The translations under genes and the position numbers were made by a program. Positions 42,069 through 50,243 of a DNA stretch of 64,000 nt are shown here, one piece after another. Positions within the stretch are counted from its first letter, which is position 1; each line of letters starts with the position of its first letter. Source of the DNA: Candidatus Methylomirabilota bacterium (GTDB taxonomy: Bacteria; Methylomirabilota; Methylomirabilia; Methylomirabilales; Methylomirabilaceae); contig JACQQF010000037.1 in NCBI GenBank assembly GCA_016207095.1, forward strand, positions 1 to 64,000, in the 5' to 3' direction. The notes under the pieces were generated by a model. That model was given only the letters and a program-made list of their open reading frames with translations. It did no database searches and was not told the origin of the DNA.

Positions 42069-42872
42069 CTAACTCGGCACCACACCGATCTCGTACCCAA
42101 GGCGTTCAGAGATCTTCTCCCCCGCCTCTTTGACGAGTGGGACCAGTTCCTTCTCGATCCGCTCCATGGAGAACCGAGAGAGTGGCCCAGACAGGCCAAC
42201 GCTGGCCACGACCTTGTGAGAGTAGTCTCTGACAGGAGCAGCAAGACACCGCACTCCTAACTCAAACTCTTCATTATCCAAGACGAACCCCACCTTCGCA
42301 ACCTCCCGGAGATGTTCCCTAAGCGCCTCGGGGCTCACGATGGTGTTCTCGGTGAGCTTGCGCAGCGGTGTGTCTTTGAAGAGTAGTTGCAACCGATCAG
42401 CCGATTCAAAGGCCAATTGGACCTTCCCTGCAGCGGTGCAGTGTGCTGGAAGGCGCTGTCCCAGTCGAAGCACGATCCGAACGGTCTGACTGGTCTCGTG
42501 CATGAGAACATAGATGACATCGGAACCGTCCAGAATAGCGAGATTGGCGGTTTCATCGCATTTGTTGACGAGCTCCTCGAGGATCGGCCTGGCCTGACGC
42601 CGAAGGCCAAGATGGTGGAGGAAAACATTTGCGATCTCGAATGTCTTGATTCCAAGGCGATAGTTTCCGCTTTTTCTGTCCTGCTCGATGTAGCCGCGAA
42701 CCTCAAGTGTGGCCAGCAGCCGGAACACATTATTCTTGTGCAGATTGAGCTTCTGCGCTAACTCCGTGACCCCCAATTCCTCTGCGCTAAAGTCGAATGA
42801 CTCCAGGATATCAAGCGCTCGGTCTACCGACTGGACGACATAATCAGCCTTCTCCTTCTTCCGATGCTCCAT
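42069..42872 (-). CDS. IclR-family transcriptional regulator (second)
   Basis: 267 residues from ATG 42872. N-terminal winged helix (VQSVDRALDILESFDFSAEE, LGVTELAQKLNLHKNNVFRL) and effector domain (GSDVIYVLMHETSQTVR, LPAHCTAAGKVQLAF, ELGVRCLAAPVRDYSHKVVA). A strong promoter lies 107-135 bases upstream. It directly precedes the CoA-transferase operon on the same strand, so control of that operon is the natural guess. Different operator from the first IclR is expected, since the GTTC...GAGAAC motif is not seen here. Confidence 0.93.
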   Translation of the reverse strand: MEHRKKEKADYVVQSVDRALDILESFDFSAEELGVTELAQKLNLHKNNVFRLLATLEVRGYIEQDRKSGNYRLGIKTFEIANVFLHHLGLRRQARPILEELVNKCDETANLAILDGSDVIYVLMHETSQTVRIVLRLGQRLPAHCTAAGKVQLAFESADRLQLLFKDTPLRKLTENTIVSPEALREHLREVAKVGFVLDNEEFELGVRCLAAPVRDYSHKVVASVGLSGPLSRFSMERIEKELVPLVKEAGEKISERLGYEIGVVPS

Positions 42873-42978
42873 GCAGGCCTCACAATCCCTCCGAAGGAGA
42901 AAACTATTCCTGCCCGGAGAGCATCCTCTTCTGGCTCTACATCGGCTTGGATTCAGGGGAGGGGAAAGACGCTTGGGG

Positions 42979-43007
42979 ACTATAAAATAATGTTCTATTT
43001 CTGTCAA
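42979..43007 (-). promoter_or_regulatory. Sigma-70 promoter of the second IclR gene
   Basis: On the minus strand TTGACA (43007-43002), 17 bases, TATAGT (42984-42979), in an AT-rich stretch. A near-consensus vegetative promoter and the clearest in the window. Confidence 0.8.
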
Positions 43008-43079
43008 GGAAAAAATTAAACGCCATTACAAAAGCGAATGTGAACTACTGAGGCGGGCCTTAGGAGGACCCTTCCCCGC

Positions 43080-43778
43080 TCAGGCCTCCACCCTATTGCC
43101 GAAGATCGCCGTGCCGATCCGCACCAGCGTCGCCCCCTCTTCAATGGCGACCTCGAAGTCATTGCTCATCCCCATCGAAAGGTGGCGGAGCCGGTAGTCG
43201 GGATGGGTATCAGCCGCTTCATCTCGCAATAGGCGGAGCCTTCGAAAGAAGGGGCGGGCGTCCTGAGGGTTCCTGTGAAACGGTGGGATGGCCATCAATC
43301 CTTCGATGGTCAGGTGGGCATAGGCGCGGCAGGCCTGGAGTAACGGGAGAAGCTCGCTCTCGTGAAGGCCGGACTTGTCCGATTCTCCTCCCAGGTTGAC
43401 TTCGATCAGCGCCCGAACCTGCTTCCGCAGTGCCGCCCCATGCCGGTCCATGGAGGCGGCGAGTTTTACCGAGTCGAGGGAGTGGATGAGGTCGAACAGC
43501 TCGACGGCAAGCTTACTCTTGTTCGTCTGAAGGGTGCCGACAAGGTGCCACTGAGTGGAGGGTGAACCGAGAAGGGCGACTTTCCCCTTTGCCTCTTGGA
43601 CCCGATTCTCGCCAAACACCTTAAGGCCGGCGTCAAGCGCCTCACGGATTTGGGACACCGCCACGCTTTTTGTGACGGCGACGAGTTCCACACCATTCGG
43701 ATCCCGATCGGACCGGCCGGCCGCCTCGGCGATTCGCCGCCTCACCTGCTCGATCCGCTCTCGGACCCCTCCTCCCAC
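43080..43778 (-). CDS. PLP homeostasis protein (YggS/PROSC family)
   Basis: 232 residues. The PLP lysine is in [45 protein letters not shown] and [23 protein letters not shown] are all family signatures. These TIM-barrel proteins buffer PLP and amino/keto-acid metabolism; the gene often lies near division genes, as here downstream of ftsZ. The normal QxNK motif is TNKSK. Start GTG 43778 is chosen from family length. Confidence 0.95.
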   Translation of the reverse strand: MGGGVRERIEQVRRRIAEAAGRSDRDPNGVELVAVTKSVAVSQIREALDAGLKVFGENRVQEAKGKVALLGSPSTQWHLVGTLQTNKSKLAVELFDLIHSLDSVKLAASMDRHGAALRKQVRALIEVNLGGESDKSGLHESELLPLLQACRAYAHLTIEGLMAIPPFHRNPQDARPFFRRLRLLRDEAADTHPDYRLRHLSMGMSNDFEVAIEEGATLVRIGTAIFGNRVEA

Positions 43779-43926
43779 GCTCGCCGCCCCCTTTCCCTTA
43801 CCCTAACAGAACGGAACGCCGAGCGTCAACGAGAGAGGCGTGATGGGCGGGGCGCGGCACGTTGAAGGGAACGTCAGCGATCTCCTTTCCGGGCAGACCG
43901 CCGCAACCCTTATTCCCGCCGCCCGC

Positions 43927-44118
43927 TTAGGATGCGCTGTCCTGGTTGCTGCGAGCCCTAAGCTCTGCGATCCCCTCGAACCGCAAGATCCGCCGACAGT
44001 TCGGACAGACATTCTTTATTCCGCCGATCGTCGCCAGGCAGTGCGGACAGGTGAGACCCGAGCCGCCTGGAAGCAGAAGCCATCGTATCAGTTCGCTGAA
44101 GCGTCGCCCTCTATCCAT
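43927..44118 (-). CDS. Small zinc-ribbon protein downstream of ftsZ
   Basis: 63 residues with TCPHCLATIGG and VCPNCRRILRFEG, a double CxxC zinc ribbon, preceded by a basic and hydrophobic start (ELIRWLLLPGGSG). It lies between the ftsZ-distal repeat element and yggS on the same strand. The regular cysteine spacing favours a real gene; no family is recognised. Confidence 0.5.
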   Translation of the reverse strand: MDRGRRFSELIRWLLLPGGSGLTCPHCLATIGGIKNVCPNCRRILRFEGIAELRARSNQDSAS

Positions 44119-44163
44119 CGTCTCTCCCGAATGTGCCAGGGATCCAACTTCCTCCTTGATCCC

Positions 44164-44384
44164 TAATGCCGTTCCAACTCGTTACGGCCAACCGCTGACA
44201 GGTATCCTGCAGCGGTTGTTCAACGATCGCTTTCCCTAGTGCCGTTCCAACCATCCGGCTTCACGACACACAATGATGTGTGGGCAACTTACTCGGCCTG
44301 TGAATGGTGTCATTGTTCGTCCCAAAAAAGGTTGGAACGGCAACTAACCTCGCCCCTTTGGCATCAATGGTTGGAACGGCACTA
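44164..44384. repeat. Nested inverted-repeat element (copy C) downstream of ftsZ
   Basis: Four copies of one 16-base unit: TAATGCCGTTCCAACT (44164), TAGTGCCGTTCCAACC (44237), and inverted at 44330-44346 and 44369-44384. Inside are hairpins AACCGCTG/CAGCGGTT near 44190-44217 and CACACA/TGTGTG near 44268-44283. The outer end supplies the TAG stop of ftsZ. The unit resembles the ends of copies A and B (TAGTGCCG-n2-CCAA). Confidence 0.75.
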
Positions 44385-45560
44385 ATCGGCCTTCCGACGC
44401 AGGAAGGTCGGGATATCCAGTTCGTCCTCATCAATGTCGCGGGATTTGAGTTGTTCAAGATCACGAAGCCTGAGCTGTTCATCCGACGCCTCGCTTCCGA
44501 CCGATCCACGCTTCCTGAGGAAGCCCCCTCGTTCGGCCGCCCTTGCCGTGTAGGCCTTCATCTCGACCATGTTTGACGGTTCCTCTCCTCTCGCTGAGAG
44601 CGCGACATCGAACCCCGTGGCGATCACGGTCACCCGAACATCGTTGTTCAGCGATTCGTCGATCACGGCCCCGAAGATGATATTGGCATCGGGATGGGCC
44701 GACTTGCAGATGGCGGAACTCGCCTCGTTCACCTCGTAGAGCGATAGCGAGGGGCCGCCGGTAATGTTGATGAGGACGCCTTTGGCGCCGTCGATGGCGA
44801 CGTTCTCCAGGAGGGGGCTACTGATGGCTTTGGAGGCCGCCTCCTGAGCTGCGTTCTCGCCGGACGCGGTCCCGATCCCCATCATGGCGATCCCACGCTC
44901 CGACATAATGGTCTTCACATCGGCGAAGTCGAGGTTGATCAGGCCCGGCACTACAATGAGGTCCGCAATCCCCTGGACCGCCTGTCGCAGGATCTCATCA
45001 GCAAGCTTGAAGGCATCCATCATGGGGGTATGCCGCTCGACCACTTGGAGGAGTCGTTGGTTCGGGATGGTGATCAAGGTGTCGACGCACTCGCGCAGCG
45101 CCTGGAGCCCCCGCTCTGCGTGGAGCTCTCGGACCTTGCCCTCGAACTGGAACGGCTTCGTCACGACCCCGACGGTCAGGATGCCCAACTCCTTGGCCAG
45201 ATTGGCCATAATAGGCGCCGCGCCGGTTCCCGTCCCTCCTCCGAGACCGGCGGTGATAAAGACCATATCCGCGCCGTCCAGGAGGGTCAGGATCTTGTCG
45301 GTATCCTCAATCGCCGCGTTCCGCCCAATCTCCGGATTGGCGCCCGCCCCGAGCCCTTTGGTCAGGTTCGCGCCGATCTGAAGCTTCCCTGCAACCGGCG
45401 ACAGCTTCAACGCCTGCGTATCGGTGTTGACGACGAAAAACTCGACGCCGGCGAAGTTTGCCGCCAACATCCGGTTCACCGCGTTGGATCCGCCGCCCCC
45501 GACCCCGATCACCTTGATCTTGGCCACGTGCCCGGCATCGACCTCCATCTCGAACGGCAT
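44382..45560 (-). CDS. ftsZ: Cell division protein FtsZ
   Basis: 392-residue tubulin-like GTPase that forms the Z-ring. GTP-binding loop [13 protein letters not shown], the N-terminal [16 protein letters not shown] and the T7-loop region [11 protein letters not shown] are present. The C-terminal peptide [14 protein letters not shown], which binds FtsA, is intact. AGGAGGCGCGG precedes ATG 45560. The TAG stop is part of the adjacent repeat. It closes the dcw cluster. Confidence 0.98.
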   Translation of the reverse strand: MPFEMEVDAGHVAKIKVIGVGGGGSNAVNRMLAANFAGVEFFVVNTDTQALKLSPVAGKLQIGANLTKGLGAGANPEIGRNAAIEDTDKILTLLDGADMVFITAGLGGGTGTGAAPIMANLAKELGILTVGVVTKPFQFEGKVRELHAERGLQALRECVDTLITIPNQRLLQVVERHTPMMDAFKLADEILRQAVQGIADLIVVPGLINLDFADVKTIMSERGIAMMGIGTASGENAAQEAASKAISSPLLENVAIDGAKGVLINITGGPSLSLYEVNEASSAICKSAHPDANIIFGAVIDESLNNDVRVTVIATGFDVALSARGEEPSNMVEMKAYTARAAERGGFLRKRGSVGSEASDEQLRLRDLEQLKSRDIDEDELDIPTFLRRKAD

Positions 45561-45583
45561 CCGCGCCTCCTTACGTGAAAGGT

Positions 45584-45708
45584 GTTAACGGTTCACGGTT
45601 CATGGTTCATGGTTCACAGAGGAAAGCGTTCACGGTTTAACGTTCACTGTTAACGGACAGGAAAAAACACGTCGATTCTTCTTCCGGTCAACTGTCAACT
45701 GTGGACCG
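45584..45708. repeat. GTTCATGGTTCA-type low-complexity repeat upstream of ftsZ
   Basis: Tandem-like GGTTCACGGTTCATGG units followed by GTTCACTGTTAACGG and CAACTGTCAACTGTGG, filling the ftsA-ftsZ gap. Same text family as 12030-12058. Possible hairpins between GTTAACGG and related units; no clear promoter. Confidence 0.6.
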
Positions 45709-45715
45709 TCAACCC

Positions 45716-46951
45716 TCATAAAAAATCGCTGAACCACTGCATCATCCGCTTGATCACCTTGTCCACCAATGTTCGCTCCGAGAACTTGTCGAAGCGTCGG
45801 TGATCCAGGTGGTCCCTTCCGTACAGCACCAGGCCGACCCCGGTCGCGTACATGGGGGAGCTGACGACCTCCTTCAGGCCGCCGACGCCCGTCGGCATCC
45901 CCAGTCGAACCGGAAGGTCGAACAGCTGTTCGGCCAGCTCCGGCACCCCCTCCATGATCGAAGAACCGCCCGTGACCACCACTCCGGCAGCCACCTGCCG
46001 CATGAAGCCGGCCCGGCGAACCTCCAGCTCGACCAGCGTGAAGATCTCCTCCATTCTCGGCTGGACGATCTCGCAGAGCATCTGGCGCGACAGAAGGCGG
46101 GGCTTTCGGCCGCCGACGCTCGGGACCTCCACGACCTCCTCGCTGCTCACCAAGGACGCCAGGGCGCAGCCAAACTGGCGCTTGATCTCCTCTGCAGAGT
46201 GAGGGGGGGTCCTGAGCCCGATGGCGATGTCGTGGGTCAGATGGTCCCCGCCCAGCGAGAGCACCGCGGTATGGCGGATGCTGCCGTCAACGAATACGGC
46301 AATGTCCGACGTCCCACCGCCGATGTCCACCAGGAGCACGCCAAGCTCCTTCTCGTCGGCGGTGAGGGTCGCCTCGCTAGAGGCCAACGGCTGCAGGACG
46401 ATGTCCCGAACCTCCAGCCCGGCCCGGGCGGCGCACTTGATGATATTCTCCGCCGACGCGATGGCGCCCGTCACAATATGCACCTCGGCCTCGAGCCGAT
46501 GGCCGCTCATCCCAAGCGGCTCCTTCACCCCTCCCTGATCGTCGATGATAAACTCCTGCGGGATGATGTGAATCACCTTGCGATCGGCCGGAAGCGTGAC
46601 CGCCTTCGCCGCCTCGATGACCCTATCGACATCGGCTTGCGTGACCTCTTGGTTTTTGCCAGAGACCGCGATGACCCCTCGGCTGTTGAGCCCCTTTATA
46701 TGACCCCCAGCGATCCCCACGAACGCGGAGTCCAGGGAGATGCCGGCCATTGCCTCAGCCGCCTCGACCGCTTTCTTGATTGAGTCAACCGTCCCATCGA
46801 TGTTGACAACCACCCCCTTCCTCAATCCTCTCGAAGGGTTGGTCCCGCAACCGATGATCTCAACCCCGCTCTCCGTGACCTCCGCGACGATCACGCAGAT
46901 CTTCGTCGTGCCGATGTCCAGCCCGGTGACGATCTCGGCTCCCTTGGTCAC
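45716..46951 (-). CDS. ftsA: Cell division protein FtsA
   Basis: 411-residue actin-like protein tethering FtsZ to the membrane. EIVTGLDIGTTKICVIVAEV is the phosphate-1 motif (seen as VTGLDIGTTKICV), LLVDIGGGTSDIAVF phosphate-2 and VVTGGSSIMEGV the adenosine motif. A C-terminal amphipathic helix (VIKRMMQWFSDFL) serves as membrane anchor. GTG 46951 overlaps the ftsQ stop (GTGA). Confidence 0.97.
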   Translation of the reverse strand: MTKGAEIVTGLDIGTTKICVIVAEVTESGVEIIGCGTNPSRGLRKGVVVNIDGTVDSIKKAVEAAEAMAGISLDSAFVGIAGGHIKGLNSRGVIAVSGKNQEVTQADVDRVIEAAKAVTLPADRKVIHIIPQEFIIDDQGGVKEPLGMSGHRLEAEVHIVTGAIASAENIIKCAARAGLEVRDIVLQPLASSEATLTADEKELGVLLVDIGGGTSDIAVFVDGSIRHTAVLSLGGDHLTHDIAIGLRTPPHSAEEIKRQFGCALASLVSSEEVVEVPSVGGRKPRLLSRQMLCEIVQPRMEEIFTLVELEVRRAGFMRQVAAGVVVTGGSSIMEGVPELAEQLFDLPVRLGMPTGVGGLKEVVSSPMYATGVGLVLYGRDHLDHRRFDKFSERTLVDKVIKRMMQWFSDFL

Positions 46952-47730
46952 GCCTCCCCCCCCTTCGGAATCGGCTTGATGATGATCTTATCGGCGAAAC
47001 GGAGATCGGCATATTCCAGCTCGCGAAGGCTGATCGCACGAATCCGGAGCACCCTGGCGAGCCGATCCAACTGCCAACGCAAGGCGTCCTCTTGGACACG
47101 TAGATACGGCATCCCGTGGCCCAGCGAGACGGTGCAGCTCCCGTCGCCCTCCAGCCGGATCTCACGGGCCTGGACCCCGGCCCCAAGGGCGTCTTGCTGA
47201 AACTGCCGCCACAGGCGCGAACCCTGCTCAAGGCGAGCCGCGTCGAGTCGGTCACCCGCGCTGAGAGGCTGGTCAACGTTGATTCTCAGGATCGGAAGGT
47301 TAGACATCTCCTCAACACGCGCGTCCTTCAGAATCATCCCGTCGTCGCTCACGAGAAAAGCGTGATCGGTCAACACAACCGCTCGAGGCGTCCGCTCCGA
47401 CACCCGAATGAACAAGCTTGACGGAAGACGGCGGCTCACACTGGCCGCTTTGATCCAAGGGTTGCGCATGATACGCCCGGCCAGACCGCTCAGGTCTACC
47501 TCAAGCATGCTCGCATTGGGCGGCAGGCCGAGGCTCTGGATGACCGACACAGTGGGCACTCGCCGGTTCCCCTCAACAACGAGATCGGTGATCTGAAAGT
47601 AGCGCAAACGTAGCAGGCGCGGAACCTCCCGGCGACCGACCTGCCCGAGCGTGACCAGAACCGCAAGAAGGACAATCGGCACCGCAACCTTCCGCATCCG
47701 AGGACCGATCAGGGCCGCAAGGCGCCTCAC
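46948..47730 (-). CDS. ftsQ: Cell division protein FtsQ
   Basis: Bitopic divisome protein linking early and late proteins. One membrane helix (VAVPIVLLAVLVTLGQVG), then a POTRA domain (YFQITDLVVEGNRRVPTV) and an FtsQ beta-domain with WIKAASVSRRLPSSLFIRV. The start is unclear: no ribosome-binding site precedes the GTG at 47730 or the ATG at 47697, and the frame runs back into murB to 47907. I give 260 residues from 47730 as a working choice. Confidence 0.85.
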   Translation of the reverse strand: MRRLAALIGPRMRKVAVPIVLLAVLVTLGQVGRREVPRLLRLRYFQITDLVVEGNRRVPTVSVIQSLGLPPNASMLEVDLSGLAGRIMRNPWIKAASVSRRLPSSLFIRVSERTPRAVVLTDHAFLVSDDGMILKDARVEEMSNLPILRINVDQPLSAGDRLDAARLEQGSRLWRQFQQDALGAGVQAREIRLEGDGSCTVSLGHGMPYLRVQEDALRWQLDRLARVLRIRAISLRELEYADLRFADKIIIKPIPKGGEA

Positions 47731-47803
47731 GCGCCAGATGCGCCCCGGCCGTGCCGACGCGAGCCTCAGGAAGCGCCGGCTCGGGCGAAACGCGGCCTCG
47801 TCC

Positions 47804-48727
47804 TCAGCGCGCGATGGGCGATCCGACGACCCGAATCTCCAGTTCAAGCGCCACCCCTGTTTTGGCCCGTACCTCGGTCCCGGCCCGGTCAACCAACCAG
47901 AGCACATCTGCCGCCGTCGCGCCGCCGAGATTCACGATGAAGTTCCCATGTTTGTCGGAGATTTGCGCGGCGCCGCGCCGGAGCCCCTTGAGCCCTGCCA
48001 ACTCCACCAGACGCCCGGCGAAGTCGCCGGGAGGGTTCTTAAAGATGCAACCGGCCGACCGATACTCCACAGGCTGCGTCAGGTTTCTTTTGACCAGTAA
48101 CCTCGAGATCGTCCGCCGAATCTCCACCGGCGCTCCCTTCCGGAGAGCGAACGCGGCCTCCACAACAACGACCCCTCTCGGGAGGGCACAGTTCCTGTAG
48201 GACACACTCATTTCTTGTCGTTGTAGCACCCGCTCTTCGCCCGAGCAGTCCACCACGCGGACCCACTCGAGATGATCGAGGACCGTCCCCGATGGCGTCC
48301 CGGCGTTTCCCAGGATCGCCCCCCCAACCGTTCCCGGCACTCCGGTCAGCCCCTCGAGACCGGTCAGGCCACTTCTCGCCGAGAGGGCCAACAGACGGCT
48401 TGTTCGCACGCCTGCCCCGCAACGGATCAGGCCCTCAATCGCTGAGAGGTCCAGAAACGTTCGCGAGAGATTGATAACCACCCCTTCGACGCCTCCGTCC
48501 AGCACCAGCATATTGCTGCCGCCACCCAGGACCAGGGCGGGCACGGATTCGTCCCGCGCAACCTTGAGCAACGCTTTCAGATCCTCGAGGTCGGCAGGGT
48601 AGACCATCACCTCGGCCGGGCCGCCGATCCGGAAATAGGTGTGACGAGAGAGCGGTTCTTCAATCAGGACGTTTCCTCTGATCACGCCCTGGAGCCTCTC
48701 TCTTAGCCTCAACGCGTCCTTTACCAT
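47804..48727 (-). CDS. murB: UDP-N-acetylenolpyruvoylglucosamine reductase
   Basis: FAD enzyme reducing UDP-GlcNAc-enolpyruvate to UDP-MurNAc. 307 residues with HTYFRIGGPAEVMVYP, the FAD loop VLGGGSNMLV, GLTGVPGTVGGAILGNAG and SAGCIFKNPPGDFAGRLVE. At the position of the proton-donating serine of E. coli MurB (S-G/A-G-S-F/V-FKNP) this protein has Cys. The Tyr loop typing suggests a type II enzyme. ATG 48727. Confidence 0.96.
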   Translation of the reverse strand: MVKDALRLRERLQGVIRGNVLIEEPLSRHTYFRIGGPAEVMVYPADLEDLKALLKVARDESVPALVLGGGSNMLVLDGGVEGVVINLSRTFLDLSAIEGLIRCGAGVRTSRLLALSARSGLTGLEGLTGVPGTVGGAILGNAGTPSGTVLDHLEWVRVVDCSGEERVLQRQEMSVSYRNCALPRGVVVVEAAFALRKGAPVEIRRTISRLLVKRNLTQPVEYRSAGCIFKNPPGDFAGRLVELAGLKGLRRGAAQISDKHGNFIVNLGGATAADVLWLVDRAGTEVRAKTGVALELEIRVVGSPIAR

Positions 48728-48777
48728 CCCAGCGACCGTTACAGTTCCTGTCGTTGCGGTTTCTTCCCCACAGCGTC

Positions 48778-48857
48778 TGGGGTTCAGGGGATAGGGTGTA
48801 GGGTATTAGTAAGGTTGCTGTTCTCCTCTCAACCCTAAACCCTCCACCCTACACCTT
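48778..48857. repeat. GGGTGTAGGGT imperfect hairpin repeat between murB and murC
   Basis: GGGGATAGGGTGTAGGGTATTA faces CCCTCCACCCTACACCTTAT across a short loop, forming a long imperfect hairpin. The distal arm contains the murC stop codon (TAG within GGTGTAGGGT). Confidence 0.65.
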
Positions 48858-50243
48858 ATTCGCAGATACCGCTCCAGCTTCAAGACGATGCACGATCTCC
48901 TCGCAAGCTTTCCAGATGTCGCCCGCGCCCATGGTGATGACCAGATCGCCCGGACGGGCCAGCTCAAGCACCAGATCCGGAACCTCCTCCTTGCGCTCGA
49001 CGAACAGGACCTCGGGTCGGCCCCGGCGTCCGATCCCTTCGGCGATCTGACGTCCCGAGATCCCCGCGATCGGGGCCTCCCCAGCCGGATAGATCTCGGT
49101 GACGATGATCCGGTCTGCAAGGTCGAATGCCGACACGAAGTCGGACAGCAATGCCTGGGTCCGGGTGTAACGGTGGGGCTGGAAGACGGCGATCACCCGA
49201 CGGCCAAAGCCTTCCGTGGCCGCTCTCAGCGTGGCTTGGATCTCAGCCGGGTGATGGGCGTAGTCGTCCACCACCATGATGCCCCGCGGTGTCCCCCTTA
49301 CCTGGAAGCGGCGGGACACGCCGGAGAACTCGCCAAGCGCCGCACGAATCACGGCGAATCCGATCTCCAGCTCGAGGCCCACGGCCACCGCCGCCAAGGC
49401 ATTGGAGACATTGTGCAGGCCCGGCACCCTGAGCTCCAGCTCTCCCAGGTGCTGCCCCTTCTCACGGACCTTGAACGTCGAAGCCAGCCCCTGAAACGAG
49501 ACCCCCTCCGCCGTGACGTCAGCCTCTGTCGTCAGCGCGTACGACACCACTCGCTTCTGCACCCTGGGCAGCAAGTTACGGATATGCGGCTGATCCAGAC
49601 AGAGAACGGCCGCGCCGTAGAAGGGAACCTTATTGATGAATTCGAGAAACGTCTCCTCGATCTGGCGCAGGTCACGGTAGTAGTCCAGGTGCTCGGCATC
49701 GATCGTGGTCACGACCGCGATGGTGGGGGCGAGTTTGAGGAAGGATCCATCGCTCTCGTCCGCCTCCGCAACCATGAACTCCCCCCGCCCGAGCTTCGCA
49801 TTGCTCCCCAGCGCATCCAGCCTGCCGCCGATGACCACCGTCGGGTCAAGCCCGCCCTTTGCCAGGACCGCGGCGACCATGGAGGTCGTCGTGGTCTTGC
49901 CATGCGTTCCGGCCACCGCGACGCCGTACTTCATTCGCATCAGCTCCGCGAGCATCTCGGCCCGCTGAATGATCGGGATCGAATGGGCCTTGGCGGCCAG
50001 AATCTCGGCGTTCTCAGGCGAGACCGCCGAGGATCGGACCACCACATCGGCACCCCGCACGTGGGCCGGATCGTGCCCGATCCGGACGGCGACGCCAAGC
50101 CCCTGCAGGCGAAGGGTGTGTTCCGACGCTTTCAGGTCGGAGCCACTCACCTGATAGCCAAGATTGTGGAGGACCTCGGCGATCCCGCTCATCCCGACCC
50201 CGCCGATCCCGACGAAATGAATGCGCCGGATCTTCTTAAACAT
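48849..50243 (-). CDS. murC: UDP-N-acetylmuramate--L-alanine ligase
   Basis: 464 residues. HFVGIGGVGMSGIAEVL is the UDP-binding start, VAGTHGKTTTTSMVAAVL the P-loop, EADESDGSFLKL and DDYAHHPAEIQATL family signatures. Adds L-Ala to UDP-MurNAc in the cytoplasm. Its ATG lies inside the 3' end of murG (8-base overlap), and its TAG stop falls in a repeat. Confidence 0.98.
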   Translation of the reverse strand: MFKKIRRIHFVGIGGVGMSGIAEVLHNLGYQVSGSDLKASEHTLRLQGLGVAVRIGHDPAHVRGADVVVRSSAVSPENAEILAAKAHSIPIIQRAEMLAELMRMKYGVAVAGTHGKTTTTSMVAAVLAKGGLDPTVVIGGRLDALGSNAKLGRGEFMVAEADESDGSFLKLAPTIAVVTTIDAEHLDYYRDLRQIEETFLEFINKVPFYGAAVLCLDQPHIRNLLPRVQKRVVSYALTTEADVTAEGVSFQGLASTFKVREKGQHLGELELRVPGLHNVSNALAAVAVGLELEIGFAVIRAALGEFSGVSRRFQVRGTPRGIMVVDDYAHHPAEIQATLRAATEGFGRRVIAVFQPHRYTRTQALLSDFVSAFDLADRIIVTEIYPAGEAPIAGISGRQIAEGIGRRGRPEVLFVERKEEVPDLVLELARPGDLVITMGAGDIWKACEEIVHRLEAGAVSANKV

